Part shown: piece by piece, positions 49,033-61,860 of the stretch
How the letters are laid out: each line of letters begins with the position of its first letter
Numbering within the stretch: position 1 is the first letter of the stretch
NCBI RefSeq assembly: GCF_015832195.1
Contig: NC_052030.1
Location: 12,667,439 to 12,731,438 of the forward strand
From: Motacilla alba alba
Taxonomy: Eukaryota > Chordata > Aves > Passeriformes > Motacillidae
Direction of reading: 5' to 3'
DNA: 64,000 nt
The notes under the pieces: generated by a model
The model's database searches: none
Told to the model about the DNA's origin: nothing
The model's input: only the letters and a program-made list of their open reading frames with translations
Made by a program: the position numbers and the translations under genes

Positions 49033-52000
49033 TTATTTTGCTGTCATAATTCTAGAATGTGTCACTAACAGTTGCTGTATTTAGAGCTAATTTTATTTAT
49101 CTTTAACTCTCACAGCTGCCCTACCTCTCTGTTTACATGAGAAGAAAGAGATTTTAATACTAAAGAGAAAGGTAAAGCAGCAGTGAAGTGCATTCTCCAG
49201 GCAACAGCTGAAAGTGTTTTAGAGACAGACCCCCATGGAAAGCTCCTATTTTTATCCTGCAAGAGTCTCCTCTGACAGTATCTCACAGTTTGAATCTAAG
49301 GAGCCACAAAGCACTTGAAAAGAACTTTGCCCTGCTTTAGGAAAAAAAAAAAAAGAGAGAGACAGACTCAGAAAACAGAAAATCATCTCTTTTTTTGTTT
49401 AGGAACACTTGAAAAATAACTGCTGACAAATCACAACAGCAGCCCACAAAAACTCACTGCTTAGCAGCGGCTGCCAATCGTGAGAGGGACAATAAAAAGA
49501 GAAAGGTGTTTTTAAAGGAGGTTGCTGTGCCTCTGTAATCATAATTTTACTGATCTCACCTCCCGAATCCATCCGGAGCTGGAATGGGGCACAGGCAAAT
49601 CCCTGGGTCACAGGGCAGGGCATCCACACCCAGCAAACACACGCACAGCCCCTCTGCAGCCAAACACGATGGGAATGGGGGATAACATTTGTTAGGAACC
49701 CGTCAAAGGCACTCCTTTCCCCCGGGCACTGCAGAGGAAAGCATCCAGCTTTCCAAGGAAAGCATCCCAGGAACTCCAGGAGCCAGGAGCAGGCTGTGAT
49801 CCAGCCTTCAGTCACAGGGATTCCTAATGCTGGTCATCCTCTTAAAATTATTTCGAGGATGCAAAGGAAAAAATAAAAATTATATTGAAATTGCCTCAAG
49901 AAGCAAAAGCAATTTGCTTCAGTCATGGCCTGCCAGAAGAGAACTGCCCAAGTTCAAGGGCTGGAAGTCTGTTTCACTCATTTATGCTCCCTTTGCCACA
50001 GCAATTGATGTCAAGTGTGAGCCATTGGAAAGTTTAGAAAGGCAGCAAACAAGCTGTAAACAAGTGACTGAGGGAGAGGGAAGTGTTTTATGGCTGGCAG
50101 CTTGCACCAGGCTGGAGTGCAGGGTTTGGGAGTGAGGTGCAGTTACAGTGTACTCTGATTTATCGTGTTTATGGCAGCGATACTCCGTGGCTGTTCCGTG
50201 TACAGGAGTGCCAGCCCTGCATTACAATCGCCGCGCCGTGCTCCGTCTGGGTGATTTACAGCAAAACACATTCTGTCATCAAGCTTCTCCCACTTTTTTT
50301 TCTTTTTTCTCTTTAGGAAATCTGACTTGAGTTCTGTGTTAAATGATGATTGCTCACAAACTGGAAAGGGTGAACAATTGCGACTGCAGCAGAAGCTGAA
50401 ACCTTCAGGGACTTATAATTTTATTTTTGGTATGGAACAATTTCACTTTAAGATGGATGTGCACGACTTGCGGGAGGAGAAGGAAACAAGGAACATGAGA
50501 AATGGAAGAGCTGGAACACAATAGGATCCAATATTCTGTGCTTTTGATCAAAACAAAGATGAATAATCCGGAACCAAGAGGCAACATTAGCTTGCAGCAG
50601 GCAGTGTTATTAATGCAGCTAAATAAATTGCTGAACAAGAGGCATCCCCATGATAAACTGCAGCTAAATCACACCACCAGGACTGTTTGGTTTATTAATT
50701 GGAGGCTTTTTTATTCGGTTTTCCAGGCCACTGGCTTCTCTGAGATTCTCTCTTGGAGTATTTTGAAGGGTGTAGTCCAAATTGTAGCCTGCTGAGTGGT
50801 CAGAAAGCCAAGGACATCCACGTTGATGAACAGAGGAAGTCTCTGTAGCAAAGTGGAACCTACAACCTGAGCCAGGCAAAACCCACAGAGGTTTCTTATT
50901 CCTTTCTGTTTCTTGATGAAAACATAAATGGAATTTGATGATCTGACCCTCCAGAAATCTTCCGAGGGAGCGCACAGCCCATTTTCACATGGGCAGACTT
51001 ACAGCTTCCACACAGCTCTGAGTTTCTTTGAAAACAGAATAAAAACTAAAAAAAGGGATAACTTGACACTCCAGTGCCTGAAAGAACTTGCTGCATTTGC
51101 ACAATAAACAGCAGCTGGGAGCTGCTTCCCAAATAAATATTCAAAATTATTTAATTGACAAATGCATCTCTGAAAGGAGGGAGAGAACTGTCACTTCCTC
51201 CACAAGGTGAAACCAATTAAAGTTTCCACTGTTTTTATCAGAAAAGAAAAACAATCCAGCAACAAGAGTAAGCAGCAATTATAGGTATTTCATGACAAAA
51301 GAGAAACTTGACAAAAAGGGAAAAATAGTGGAAAATTTTTATGAAAAAGTAAAGCACTTCATCTTCCCTAGCAGGGAGAGTTTGAATTATGGCTGCAGCT
51401 TACAGGTCTTGTGAGTGGAATTGTTCTTTTAAACTGTGGTTTTTTATAGCAAACAGTGGTGAGAAGCAGCAAATACACATTTCTGGACACGAGCAGAGGG
51501 AGGATATGAGAGCCCGTCCCTGCAAACCACAGATGATGTGGGAAACACTTTTTGTTTCTAGCACAAAGGGCAGATGGGCCGTGGAGAATGGATTCGAGTG
51601 GCCACCGTGTGATTCTCTATTCCTACACAGTGCCATTGGCTTTACAGCAGCTGAAGATGCCAACATAAAAACGTGCCAGAGTGACTCCTTTTTGAGCTCA
51701 GTATATAACATTTCAACTGGAGGAAGTAAGTGTGGGGCTCTTTTTATCTTCACTGCATGTTCAATGTCTTGGAGTCAGCAAACCCTCATTTTTTAAAGAC
51801 ATCTCTGTCTCCCTGTGTTAGGGAAACTGCTCAGTCTGATCATTCCTGAGAAGAAGGAGTTTCTCAAATACAAGATCCTCATTAGGAAAATATTTATTTT
51901 CCCCTGCCTTCTGAGAAAATGCATTTCATTGCAATTATATCCCTGCTGCAAGCACTAGATGTGAGTAAAGATTAGGTTCCTGGAAGGCTGCTCTATAAAC

Positions 52001-52992
52001 CCATCAGGATGAATTTGCTGGTAATGCTTTCTTGGATAGATCCTGTACAATTGCTGTTTGTATTGTGGTGGAATTAAGAGGCTCTCAGTTGGAGATCCAT
52101 CATACTCGAGGCATGAAGTACCTGATAAGATCTCCAGTGGATTTTGTGGTTTTAATTGGGAGAAAAATAACTCACAAGCAGCCACTTCCTCATAGGACCA
52201 TGGGAGGAGAAAACCAAAAAGGTATTTGTCAGGAGACTGCCCTAATCTGCCGCCTGTCAGATAAAACTGTCAGTATTAATCAAATCTTCACCGTTTTCTT
52301 TCAGTTGTGCAATGTTACCTTGGCGTGTCTGGGGTTTTGCAGCCTCCCTGTCGCTGGTTTGACAGGAGCCTGGAGGGGACAATGGAGAAGTTTCAGAAAG
52401 CTCCCCCTGGGCTCAGCACTTCCCCCAGGGCCAGGCAAAGACTCACAACATGGGACCTGTAAAGGGCAGGGATTTGGGCATGCAGGACACGAGCTCCTGG
52501 GGGTCAGCCTGGCCTCTGTCTGGCCAACCTGTGCAGAAGCTGGCTAACACTGCCCGTGGAGCTCAGCTGCTCACCAGTGCAGGAGCTGCAGAATAGAAAA
52601 GCTGAACCCCAGTGCATCTCAGGGTGGAGCTCTCTGTCTCTCTCTGGGTAACTGGGTGGAGAGCATTTGCTGGGATTGTTATCCTCAGTAAAAACGGGAG
52701 GCTGGGATGAGTAAGGTGCCTGTGCAATTTCAGTGGGAGACCCTTTTTCCTGCGTGTAATCCACGACTGCAAATCCCAGCCATCATTTAGAGCAGTGATA
52801 ATCCTCCACAGCGCTGTCTCTAAAGATCTTTACAGCGACACAAACGAGATCAAAGGACAAATAAAAGTCCCTTAATCCCTCTAAGTGTGAGTTCAACCTA
52901 ATCTTGCATTTCTGTCTTTTAATTCTCTCTAAATCTGTTTTTAAGTTTGCTTAACATTCATTATCCTTTTTCATGCCCTAATTCCGCAAGGG

Positions 52993-53008
52993 AAAAAAAA
53001 AAAAAAAA
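52993..53008. repeat. Poly-A run of 16
   Basis: Sixteen A bases followed by GAAAG, the longest homopolymer of the window. No retroposed body was recognised in front of it. Confidence 0.85.
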
Positions 53009-53207
53009 GAAAGCCCATGTCCAGGAGTACATTCCACATTTCTACACAGGGATGGCATTTGAACATGACACACTGGTTTCTCTTGTCAGCTCTGGAGCGG
53101 GACTGGATGGAGGGGAGAAGAGGATGGAGGACATGCAGTGGAAGATGAAGATTGATGAACGAGGTGCAAATCGGCTCCTTGGTGACAGCTCTGTCACTTG
53201 GATGAGC

Positions 53208-53348
53208 ACAAAATCCAAACAACCACACTTCAAAATGAGACCGCCAGGAAAAACAAACCAAAACAAACCCAAACCACCGGAAAACCACCACCAAAAATTC
53301 CAAAACAACCAAAAAAACCCCCTCACCCATCACACCACACCCCCACAG
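53208..53348. repeat. A/C-rich low-complexity tract
   Basis: About 140 bp composed mainly of A and C, with repeated AAACCAAAACAAACCC, AACCACCACC and CACACCACACCCCC motifs and very few T. The opposite strand is therefore T/G-rich. There is no fixed period. It can appear open as a Lys/Pro/Asn-rich frame on + and a Trp/Gly/Phe-rich frame on -, both artefacts of composition. Confidence 0.8.
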
Positions 53349-53379
53349 CATTCCTGGAGTTCCCTGGCACTAATAGACC

Positions 53380-54180
53380 ATCATTAGCTATTCCTTCTAC
53401 CTCGCTGAGCTCATGTCATACATAAAAGATCTCATAGCTTTTGACTGTTTCATTAATGAGGCCCCGTAGAAATCGTGCAGTGCAGCTCTTGCTCAGGAAT
53501 ATTTGGAAGCCATGCCAACATCTCTATGTTCCGCTGATTTGTGTATTTTGGGATATTGAAGGCGTTTTTCATTAAGCATTATTCTTTGCTAATGTGTAGT
53601 TAATAACTTAATGGAAAAGCTTTTAAACTGCTCTGAGAATTAATCCACTCATACTTGTTTAACTGCTTGATTTCCTAATGGATATAGTGCAGGATTTAAT
53701 ATTCTGCTCATTTACATTACTTACCAGAAGAAAGGAGACCTTTAACTGCCTTTTCTAAAAACAACAGTAAGTCATGTTTAAGTTGATTGATTTCTGCATA
53801 CATATTAACACAATAACGAAAGGCACAATGTCTTCATAATCCATCCATTGTGTTCAACTGCAGCTGAACAGTTAGGTTTATATTTTTTTTAATTTTTATT
53901 TTTTACTTAGACTGGAGAAACAGCATCCCTACTGTCTGAATGTGACTTATCTCACAGCTGGATTCACTCCCTTGTACAAAGGGTGGTGCTAGCTTAGAAT
54001 GAAATTCCATTCAGCCCATAATTAACAGAGCTACACTGATTTACATCAACCACTGCTCTAGCCCTAGACATCTGGTATCATAATTGAAAATCTTTCTTCA
54101 AATGCATCAGACATTAAAAAGTACTAAGGATTAGATTATCTCCACTTAATTCACTCTGAGGAACACTTTCTCCCCTAACA
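53380..54180. other. AT-rich candidate conserved non-coding region
   Basis: An 800 bp AT-rich, complex-sequence block without open frames of note. It has TTCATTAAGCATT (near 53570), GTTAATAACTTAATGG (near 53598), GAATTAATCCAC (near 53637), TTTCCTAATGG (near 53671) and CATAATTAACAG (near 54017). TAAT cores, some in dyads, are spread across it. Enhancer function is a guess based on texture. Confidence 0.25.
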
Positions 54181-55290
54181 CAGTCATTGGGATGGACGCT
54201 GGATGGAACAGCAGCAGGAACTGAAGCAGCACACAGGAACTCTCCTTTCAGCCCTGCCTCCCCTCCTGCAGTTATTCCAGCAGCTGCATCATGACGGTGA
54301 ATTTATGGCACAGATTAAAATCTTCATATATAACCCCAGCCTGAAACATGCCCAGTCAAGCCCAGCGAGGATGTAAAAGCTAACTGAGCACAAATCTCCA
54401 TATTTAGCTATCAAATTCATGACCAGCTAACATTCACCCACATCAGTGTCTCCAGCAGAGGAACAGCGCCCTGAACTGTCCCAGGATCTCAGCACTGCTC
54501 GGCATGAGCAGGACACAGGGGCAGAGCTGAACACAAACCTCTGGCCCATAACCCTGAAATAACCCTAGGACACCCCTAAAATAACCCTCTGTCTGTGCCC
54601 GGGCTGTCCCAGCCCTCAGGGCAGTGGCAGAACTGATATCCCAAGAGCTGGGCTTTCTTATGGAAACGCCACATTTAGAACCTTAGAAACCCTGACAGGT
54701 TTTACTGAGGATGCTGTGAAAAATTAGTGTCGTGAGTGCTCAGATAATCATAATCAAAGTGACTGAAAATTACTGCCATGAATGCTGAAACAATCAAATC
54801 CATAAAGAGCACCACGAAATTGAGTAGCTACTCCAGGCCACATGTCAGGTTTGTCAGATGATGTTTCTGCTGTCTGAGTGGCAGCTGTGGCTCAATACAA
54901 TCACACCCCAAACGCCCCCATAAGCTGAAAGGCTGAAACAAATGGTGTGACCTGGAAGAGCTGGCATCCCACAGAACTCTCCTAGGCAAACAAAATCAGC
55001 AAAGGTCAGAGAAACTCCCAGGCAAATTAAACAGGATATGTACAGTCCTCTTTGGTTGTTAATAAATCTTCATTTTTATTTTCTTACCAGGCAATATCCT
55101 TTAAGAGAACTCCTCAGGAAATTAAAAAGAAAGATAAATTACCAGACAAATATTTCAGTGTAAAGATCTGGAACCCTAGATCAGTCAGAGGGCTCACATA
55201 GCACCCTGAGCTCCAGATGTGCACTGCCTTCCTTCCTCCCTGCCCTCTGCCAGGTGAGCCAGGACAGAGGAGGCAGTCCGAGGGGCTGGG

Positions 55291-55324
55291 CAGGATTCCA
55301 GGCAGGATTCCAGGCAGGTTCCAG
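55291..55324. repeat. 12 bp tandem repeat, about 2.8 copies
   Basis: CAGGATTCCAGG occurs at 55291 and 55303, followed by the partial copy CAGGTTCCAG at 55315. It is short, perfect and probably recent, and lies about 110 bp upstream of the CR1 fragment. Confidence 0.85.
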
Positions 55325-55433
55325 TGGCACCAGGATGCAGGGTACATCCAGGGCACCCTGCCTTGCACGGAGGCACAATGCATTCATGGGGCACCAAGAC
55401 TGCAGCATCCAGTGGCATCGTGGCTTGAAGCTA

Positions 55434-55634
55434 AAGGAGGCAGGGTTAGATGAGAAATTAGGGAGAAATCCTTTATTTAGAGGAAGGGCAGGCCCTGGCA
55501 CAGGGTGCCCAGAGCAGCTGTGGCTGCCCCTGGTCCCTGGCAGTGCCTAAGGATGGGTTGGATGAGGCCTGGAGCAGCCTGGGACAGTGGAAGGAACAAG
55601 ATGAGCTTTAGGGTCCCTTCCAGCCCATTCTGTG
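55434..55634 (+). mobile_element. CR1 LINE 3'-end fragment, best copy in the window
   Basis: Landmarks occur in CR1 order: TTAGATGAGAAATTAGGGAG, AAATCCTTTATTTAGAGG, GGCCCTGGCACAGGGTGCCC, AGAGCAGCTGTGGCTGCCCC, TCCCTGGCAGTGCCTAAGG, GGAGCAGCCTGGGACAGTGG and finally GATGAGCTTTAGGGTCCC-TTCCAGCCCATTCTGTG. About 200 bp survives, all from the 3' end, as expected for 5'-truncated LINE copies. Compared with the usual element, a block of about 25 bp (normally around CCCTGCCCATGGCAGG) is missing between GTGGAAGG and the GATGAGCTTTA segment, either a deletion or a subfamily feature. No reverse-transcriptase coding sequence remains. This copy is the main evidence for a bird or other archosaur/turtle source. 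Confidence 0.85.
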
Positions 55635-55814
55635 CTGGAGATTTGTTTGTGTTTATGCACTTTGAGGGAGCCAAGCCTTTGAGCTGATGTAAATGCCTCT
55701 GCAATGCTCTGCAGAGCAAAACTTCTAAATGCAAGTGAATCTGTTCCCCCTAAAGTCACAGAAGGGAAGGGGGCCCTCCATCATGGGAATAAGCAGCTGA
55801 AATAGCATAAACAA

Positions 55815-56015
55815 TTCCATTTGAGCCTCAAGTTAATTATGGCACTGTAGCTATCAAAAACTCATCTGAAGCACTTGCTGCCTAAATTGAAGGTTGGACG
55901 TCCAAATTGAAATGTCATTTTTATTAGTGTCTGACACGGAGGAATAGCCTCTTCTCTTCTAGGAGGCTGTGCCCATTAGCTGCCATTAGTGCTAATGGAT
56001 TTATGCACATCCATC
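55815..56015. other. Candidate conserved non-coding element
   Basis: Complex AT-leaning sequence containing AAGTTAATTATGGC (near 55829), CCTAAATTGAAGG beside CCAAATTGAAATG (a partial direct repeat 55882-55915), and CCATTAGCTGCCATTAGTGC (a direct repeat of CCATTAG, near 55973) followed by TAATGGATTTATGC. Closely spaced repeated cores suggest multiple binding sites for one factor. Weak evidence. Confidence 0.22.
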
Positions 56016-59000
56016 ACATGCACAGCCACCACTCAGCACCTCGGAACACTCCTGATGCCACATCAGAGAACAGCTGCTTTACTGCAGCCTGCTAGGAAAG
56101 CTTCCAGGTGAGGCTGGGCAGGGCCTGTGCTGGTGCTCTCAGTGCCCTGACATCTGGGGCAAAATAGGGTTTTTAAATAAATACTGCAAAGAAAGTCTAA
56201 TCCAGAGCTGCAAAGCCGGAAGGAATCATATCTCAAATTTTGCCGAAATTATGGATATAATTTCAGAACTTTTGCCACCTTTCCCAAGGACTTGCTCTCC
56301 CTGCAGACCTGTGGCTGGGATGCTGTCCACACCAACTCTGGGGACGGACCCAAAACCTTCCAGCCACCAAAGCTGTGCTTAGACAGTCCCAGTTATCTGC
56401 CCAGACATGGTTGCATTTCCAGTTTTGGCATGATTCTCCTCATAACCCCTGTTAAAACATAGCTGAGCAATCTGAGCAGCCCTCCCCGATGTCAGCAGCA
56501 GCACTGCCACTCTGCCTCTGGCTGGCAGAACCACGATGCCATCTCCATCTCAGGAGAGCGAGTCCACAGAGGGGCAACAAACCCAACCCCACGGTGCTGC
56601 TGGTGTTTATTGAGCTCTGTGCCTTCTGCCACGATCCCATCACGCCTTCCATCACTGATCTGGCATCCCTGGCAGCACTCTGCCAATGGGAAGTCGAGTT
56701 GAATTTTTCAGCTGGAGATAAGTGTGATTAATTGCCATCTTCAAAGAGCTCCTGCACTGAATTAATCCTTGCACTGAGCCACCACGTTTTATTAATGCTG
56801 GGATCCAATCTGCCACGAGGGCAGAGTGGAAGGGTGACAACATTCACCTCTGGCTGCAGAACCAGCTCCTGGGGCACCTCCCAGAACCAGCCAAGGTATC
56901 CCAATAAACTGTGCTGAGTTCCAGGCTGTGGGGTCACTTCAGGGGTCTCAGCTCCTTTTGTGCAGAGAGCAGATGGGGATGGGAACTGATTTCTGTGGCT
57001 CTGCACATCCCTGCTGAGTGGCTGTCAGACACTGCTGCAGTTGCTGTGTGCCGTAGAGGCAGCAGAGGGTAATTCCTGAAAGGCTTTTGTCAACACCACT
57101 GGAGAACACTTTCACCTCTGGAGCACTTTGGTTAAGAGCCCTCCAGCAGGGCCAGAGAGGCTGTACAAAATAAGAATGGGAGAGGGCCCCTCATTGAGCC
57201 CTGAGGCTGCATTGTTTTTGGGACAGAAGTGGGAGGTGGAAGGGACTGAGAAAACAAACCTGCCTGTAGCACAAAACAAACCCTGTAAGGGTCACTGGGT
57301 CAGAACTGCTCATCCCAGGTCCCAGCTGGTGTGGAAACTGACCTCGCGCTTGTACTGCAAGTTTATTTTGCACTGTTTTCTGGGGAGACACGGTGCAGTG
57401 TTGCTGCAGAGTGAAATAACTTAGAAACCAAACAGGAGAAAAGGAAGGACAAACATTGATTTTCTCCCCACAAGCTCACTGTGCTGCCTGGACTCTTCAA
57501 AGCACACGGCGTGCCCTGTGCATGGGAGCTGCAGGAGGAGGCTTGTGCTCTCTGCCCTCCCGGGGCTGCCTGTGCCCTCTGCCAGCTGGGCAGTGCCCAC
57601 CCAGAGGTGCCCTCCCAGTGCCAATCCAGGTGAGCCTCAGTGCCCTCCTTCTCCATCCTGGGGGCATCCCCAGTGCTCAGGCAGTGGCAGAGGGAGAGCA
57701 GCACAGAACGTTCCAGGTTGGTGCGTGCTGCTGCAGGAAATGCGTTACTGGTGCTCCTGCCTGAGAGCCAGCCTGGCTTCCACTGACCTGCTGCTCACCC
57801 AGGCTTTCCAACGTGTGATGACACTGCTAAAACTGAGCCGCAGAGAAAGAGCCAGCAGCTTGCCATCAAACGGGTTAGTAAATCATTTCAGGGTTGAAAG
57901 AAGCTTTTATATTAATGAAATGGCTTTGTATTACAAAGCTAATCTGGATAACCTGTTTAATTCCTTGTCATCTTAATTCATGAATTTACATTAGGAATTC
58001 CCAGAGGTCTGGAACGCTGGCCTGAAAATTTTAATTCCTTTCAAAATCATACATCTCAATCAGAAATCAAAATACAGTGTACCACGTATTTCTTAAACAA
58101 GTGGAACCTGAGAGTAAATATCTCTCACATATATTTTACGTATTTTCCTATCGAAAATCATTGTAAATATTAAGTATATCACTTCAGTCTAAAATTCAAT
58201 TAAACAGATTTATATTACTTAGCGATTCACATGCAGATTTATTTTTTAAATGGAATTTTCAAACATGGATAATCCTCACAACATGTTCATGAATGCTTTT
58301 TAAGTCTCATAATGTTCTTACAAGGCAGAGTAGAAGGCTTTTCTCTTTCAACAGAAATATCTTGGGAATGGCAAGCTAACCTGGGAATCAGCAGAAATCA
58401 CAGAATGTCTCAACAGCCTGATGTTTCCAGCTCCCAAATCCCAGTTATCTCCAGCCCAGCAACAGCTTGCTTAGAACCACTTTTGCTCCTCCAGAATTGG
58501 GAATGCAGCTGTGAGGTCCCACCCTCCTTCAGCTACAGCCGTGCTGAGCTCAGCCCATCAGTAACTCCAAACCATCTAATTTTTTTTCCTCATGCAATGA
58601 AAATGTTTTCAAAGGGACATTACTGATCCCCTCAATTCCCTCAGAAAAATGTGCTTTGGCTTACAGGAGGATCCTCCTTTATTTTGGGCGTTAAGCACCT
58701 CAAGGCAATCCACGCTGCTGTGTTTTCATGGGTTATTGCTGCCAGGCAATGCTGTCCCACAGCACTGAGGCTAGCAGAGCTTGCAAATGCAATTTTTATT
58801 TGTCTTTGTTCTTGCTGTACAGCCGACACAGGTAATAGCTCAGTAGTTTTCTCAGCCAGCACCAACAGAGAGCTGGCTCATTGGAACAACCCCTGAACTG
58901 GATCCAATCTGGCTGCAAGGCTGGATTTTTCATAGCACAGCACAGGGCAGATAAAGACCAATTTTTGCCACGGATTCCTATTCCCTCGCAGCTCTCTCTC

Positions 59001-61802
59001 ACACCTGTATATCAATCCATCATTTGGATTATTGCTCAAAGCATCACGTGCCTGTTGCACTGTTATATTTCCTGGGGTCCTGCTGTACTTTCAGGTGCAA
59101 ACTACAGCTGAAGTGCTGGCAGTGGCATGCACAAGGCTCCTGCCAGGCTTGGCCAGGAGAAGGCTGAGGTAACCAGCCTATTTATACAATGCAAGACCTC
59201 ATAAAGCAGTTCTCCCCAGTGTGAGAGCCAGGAATCACCCAACACTGGGCTGACAGAGCACAGACCTAGGAACCAGCACAGCACAGAGCAGAAGGAGTGG
59301 AAATGCCTGGACTGGACACCCTCTGACAGTGATAGTCCAAAGGAGTTTCCTTCCTCCCTGTCACGCAGAGTTCCTGCCTGATTTCTCATCTGGCTGAGCA
59401 CTGACAGCAGCTCCAACAAGACACCACAGTGCTTTTCCATCCTCCTTTTATCATTTCTAATGGCAAATGCCAGCGGTGTACAAACACCTGCCGTGTCACA
59501 CTTCCTCCTGTCTGAAGATGAAAGGAGGCTATCAAAGCTGAGCTGGGGTGGTTTTCTGGTTTTCCTTATACCAGCAGGCAATAAATGGCCCAAATGACCA
59601 GCTGAGAACCCCCGGGGGTGATGTGCAAACGTGACCCTTGGCTGCATGTGCTGTTTGTGCAATCCCTCTGTGGCTGCAGGGCAGAGGAGCAGCCCAGGCA
59701 AGGCAGGTGCTTTGTGATAATCATTTCTAGCAGAGGAAGATCTGCCCCCCAGCCTTCAGAGTGTTTTTGGGAGGAGCCAGGCTGGACTCCAGGTTGTCCT
59801 GGCAGTCCCACAGTTGTACCATTCTTCAGTGCCCAAACGCCCTCTCCAGGTTTGTTTGCTTCCTCAGACACATGAAAAGCACTGCCCCTCTATCGAACTG
59901 TGCCCATCCCAGGGGTAATTTCCCACCTGGTTGGGACACTGAGTTTGCCAGTCCATGCTTTGTGCATTGTATTTGATTCACCGAATTTACCAATGCTTTA
60001 CTCCACCAATGGCGAAATCAAAGCAGCTGCTCTGCTGATTTATTTTATTTCACTCCTTACCCACTCTTCAGGATCTCAAATTTGCCCAGTATTTTCCACA
60101 CTCCTGTGCTTCACCCTGTTCTTCAGGCTCAGAGTTATTCACTCAGAGACTTTGCACCCTGGACAGCCAAATTCTGTCCAAAGCTCTTCTGGCTTTTCCA
60201 AAAGTTCCTTCCCAGCTACACTACTACAGATCTCAGTTCTGCGTGCCTATTCAGGGCAGGAAAACTGGCATTTAAGAAGAGCCAGTATCAGTTTACCATT
60301 TTTCAAATTGGGTTTGCAGATTTATTCACAAAACTAACCCTCCATTCCTTTGGGATCGCTGAATGGAAGAAGAAATCCTTCCAAGACAATTGAGGCATGT
60401 TGAAGCAAATGCTTGCCTGAAATTAAGGGGTATTTTGGTACTCAGTTCTGCCTCATCTACTGGGAATTGTGATCAGATAAAAAAATCATCCGGCAGATAT
60501 CTTTCACCCTATTTACATGTTATCTTAACATCATCTCAACCCTCCTTCACAATCAGAAAATATTTTGCATATTGTTTACCCTCTGTAGAGGAGCCACAAC
60601 TCTGCAAATTGGTGCAATATATGAAATTCGAACTACAGGGAATAAGTAGCTGATGATGCTAAATGTTATGACTTTAATTGCACTTTCTAGGAGGCGGATT
60701 ATTCCACTTTTCAAAAATGGTTTCCCAAGACACTTTGGTCTAAAAATACTCCAGTTATTGTACTCACTTTTCTTGTCGGGCTTTTCAATTCACCCTTGAG
60801 TTTCTCAGCCAAACCATCCTCATGGCACAACCTCTTCCAGGGCAGGCCCAGCCTCTCTTTCCATCCTGGGACATGTGTCCTGAAGGACAGAACACAGCAG
60901 GATGGTCAGTCTGCAGATTTCACTGACTTTTCCTTCGGTGAGCTAAGCCCCATGAATGCATTCTGAGAGTGGACAGGCTCATTTTCATGGAGTCGTGCAT
61001 CCCATGCAGGCAGTCCTGCAGGAGCTGGCACTCTGGCACCCTAGAACTGCTTGGCTTCAGCTTGGCAGCAGATTTTGGCTTTCAGAGCCTCCTCTCTGCT
61101 CAGCAGTTGAGGCAACTCTTCCATGTCCCTTCTAAGCCCCACTGGCTCGTGAAGAAAACTCTGAAACTCAGCTGAGGCAACAGCCAGGAGAGAACACATC
61201 AGATCACAGAGGAGGCACAGTTCCATTATCCATCGACTTCTGTAGAAAATATCTTTCCTCTTTTATTTTTCTTTTTTCTGTTTTGTTTGTGTCACTGCCA
61301 GGTGTCTCTCTCCTCAAAGATAAACCAATTACTTTAGGAGATTTTAAGGGAAACATGCACAACAACAATTTTTGTCTTCAAACCTGTAATATCCTGACAC
61401 CAACCTGGCTCTGAAATAAATTCAAGCCATCAGAATATCAGTCATGTAATGATAGACAGACTCTATAATGCAGATGTGTGTAAAATAATCACTTAATTAT
61501 GAAGTGTAGCTCTGGCAGTATTTTGCCACACTACGAAATGACACAGCATGTAATATGGAGAAGCAGTTCAGTGCACAGATTACTGATTTTGTGCTGCCTG
61601 CCTTTGCAGCAAGCCCTGCTATTGCTGCTTCAAGTAGCAGGGCACTAATTCAGAATGCAGGAATTGAATTGGCCTTCCCAGAATACAGAGTGGGCTGTTT
61701 AAATAATCTGACAGGGTTTTTTTGCCTTCCTTTTCTCCTGCCACCCCCCAGCCTCCACACACAACCATATAACATCGTTTAGACAAATTGTTTCAAAGCA
61801 GC

Positions 61803-61860
61803 CTTCCCATTTCTTTTTCTTCTTTTCTTTTTCTATTTTTTTTCCTTTTTTTTTTTTTTC
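61803..61860. repeat. Polypyrimidine tract
   Basis: 58 bp of C and T broken by only two A bases, ending in a T-run of more than a dozen and then CGGTG. The purine-only complementary strand could form a triplex. It is not followed by an AG acceptor at the usual distance, so it is not read as a splice site. Confidence 0.85.

Larger units (their letters stand above)
49033..55290. other. Unique non-coding DNA, no gene recognised
   Basis: Frames of 135 codons (51389-51796) and 171 codons (52032-52547) are the longest here; neither has recognisable domains. An A13 run lies at 49342-49354 followed by GAGAGAGA. A polypyrimidine tract ending in TTTAG at about 50290-50317 resembles a 3' splice site but leads into no recognisable exon. 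Two simple-sequence stretches and an AT-rich region are listed separately. Confidence 0.55.

Noticed and set aside
50285..50525. Exon beginning after the polypyrimidine tract that ends in TTTAG near 50317
   Set aside because: The downstream frame has no recognised protein content and no good donor ends it. Polypyrimidine-AG strings are frequent by chance.
52032..52547. 171-codon plus-strand frame
   Set aside because: No recognised domain. The first half is AT-rich and the second GC-rich with changing composition, as in chance frames.
59102..59701. 199-codon minus-strand frame
   Set aside because: No domain, signal or conserved motif is visible. It overlaps other frames on the opposite strand only marginally, so a conservation test could revisit it, but I see no positive evidence.
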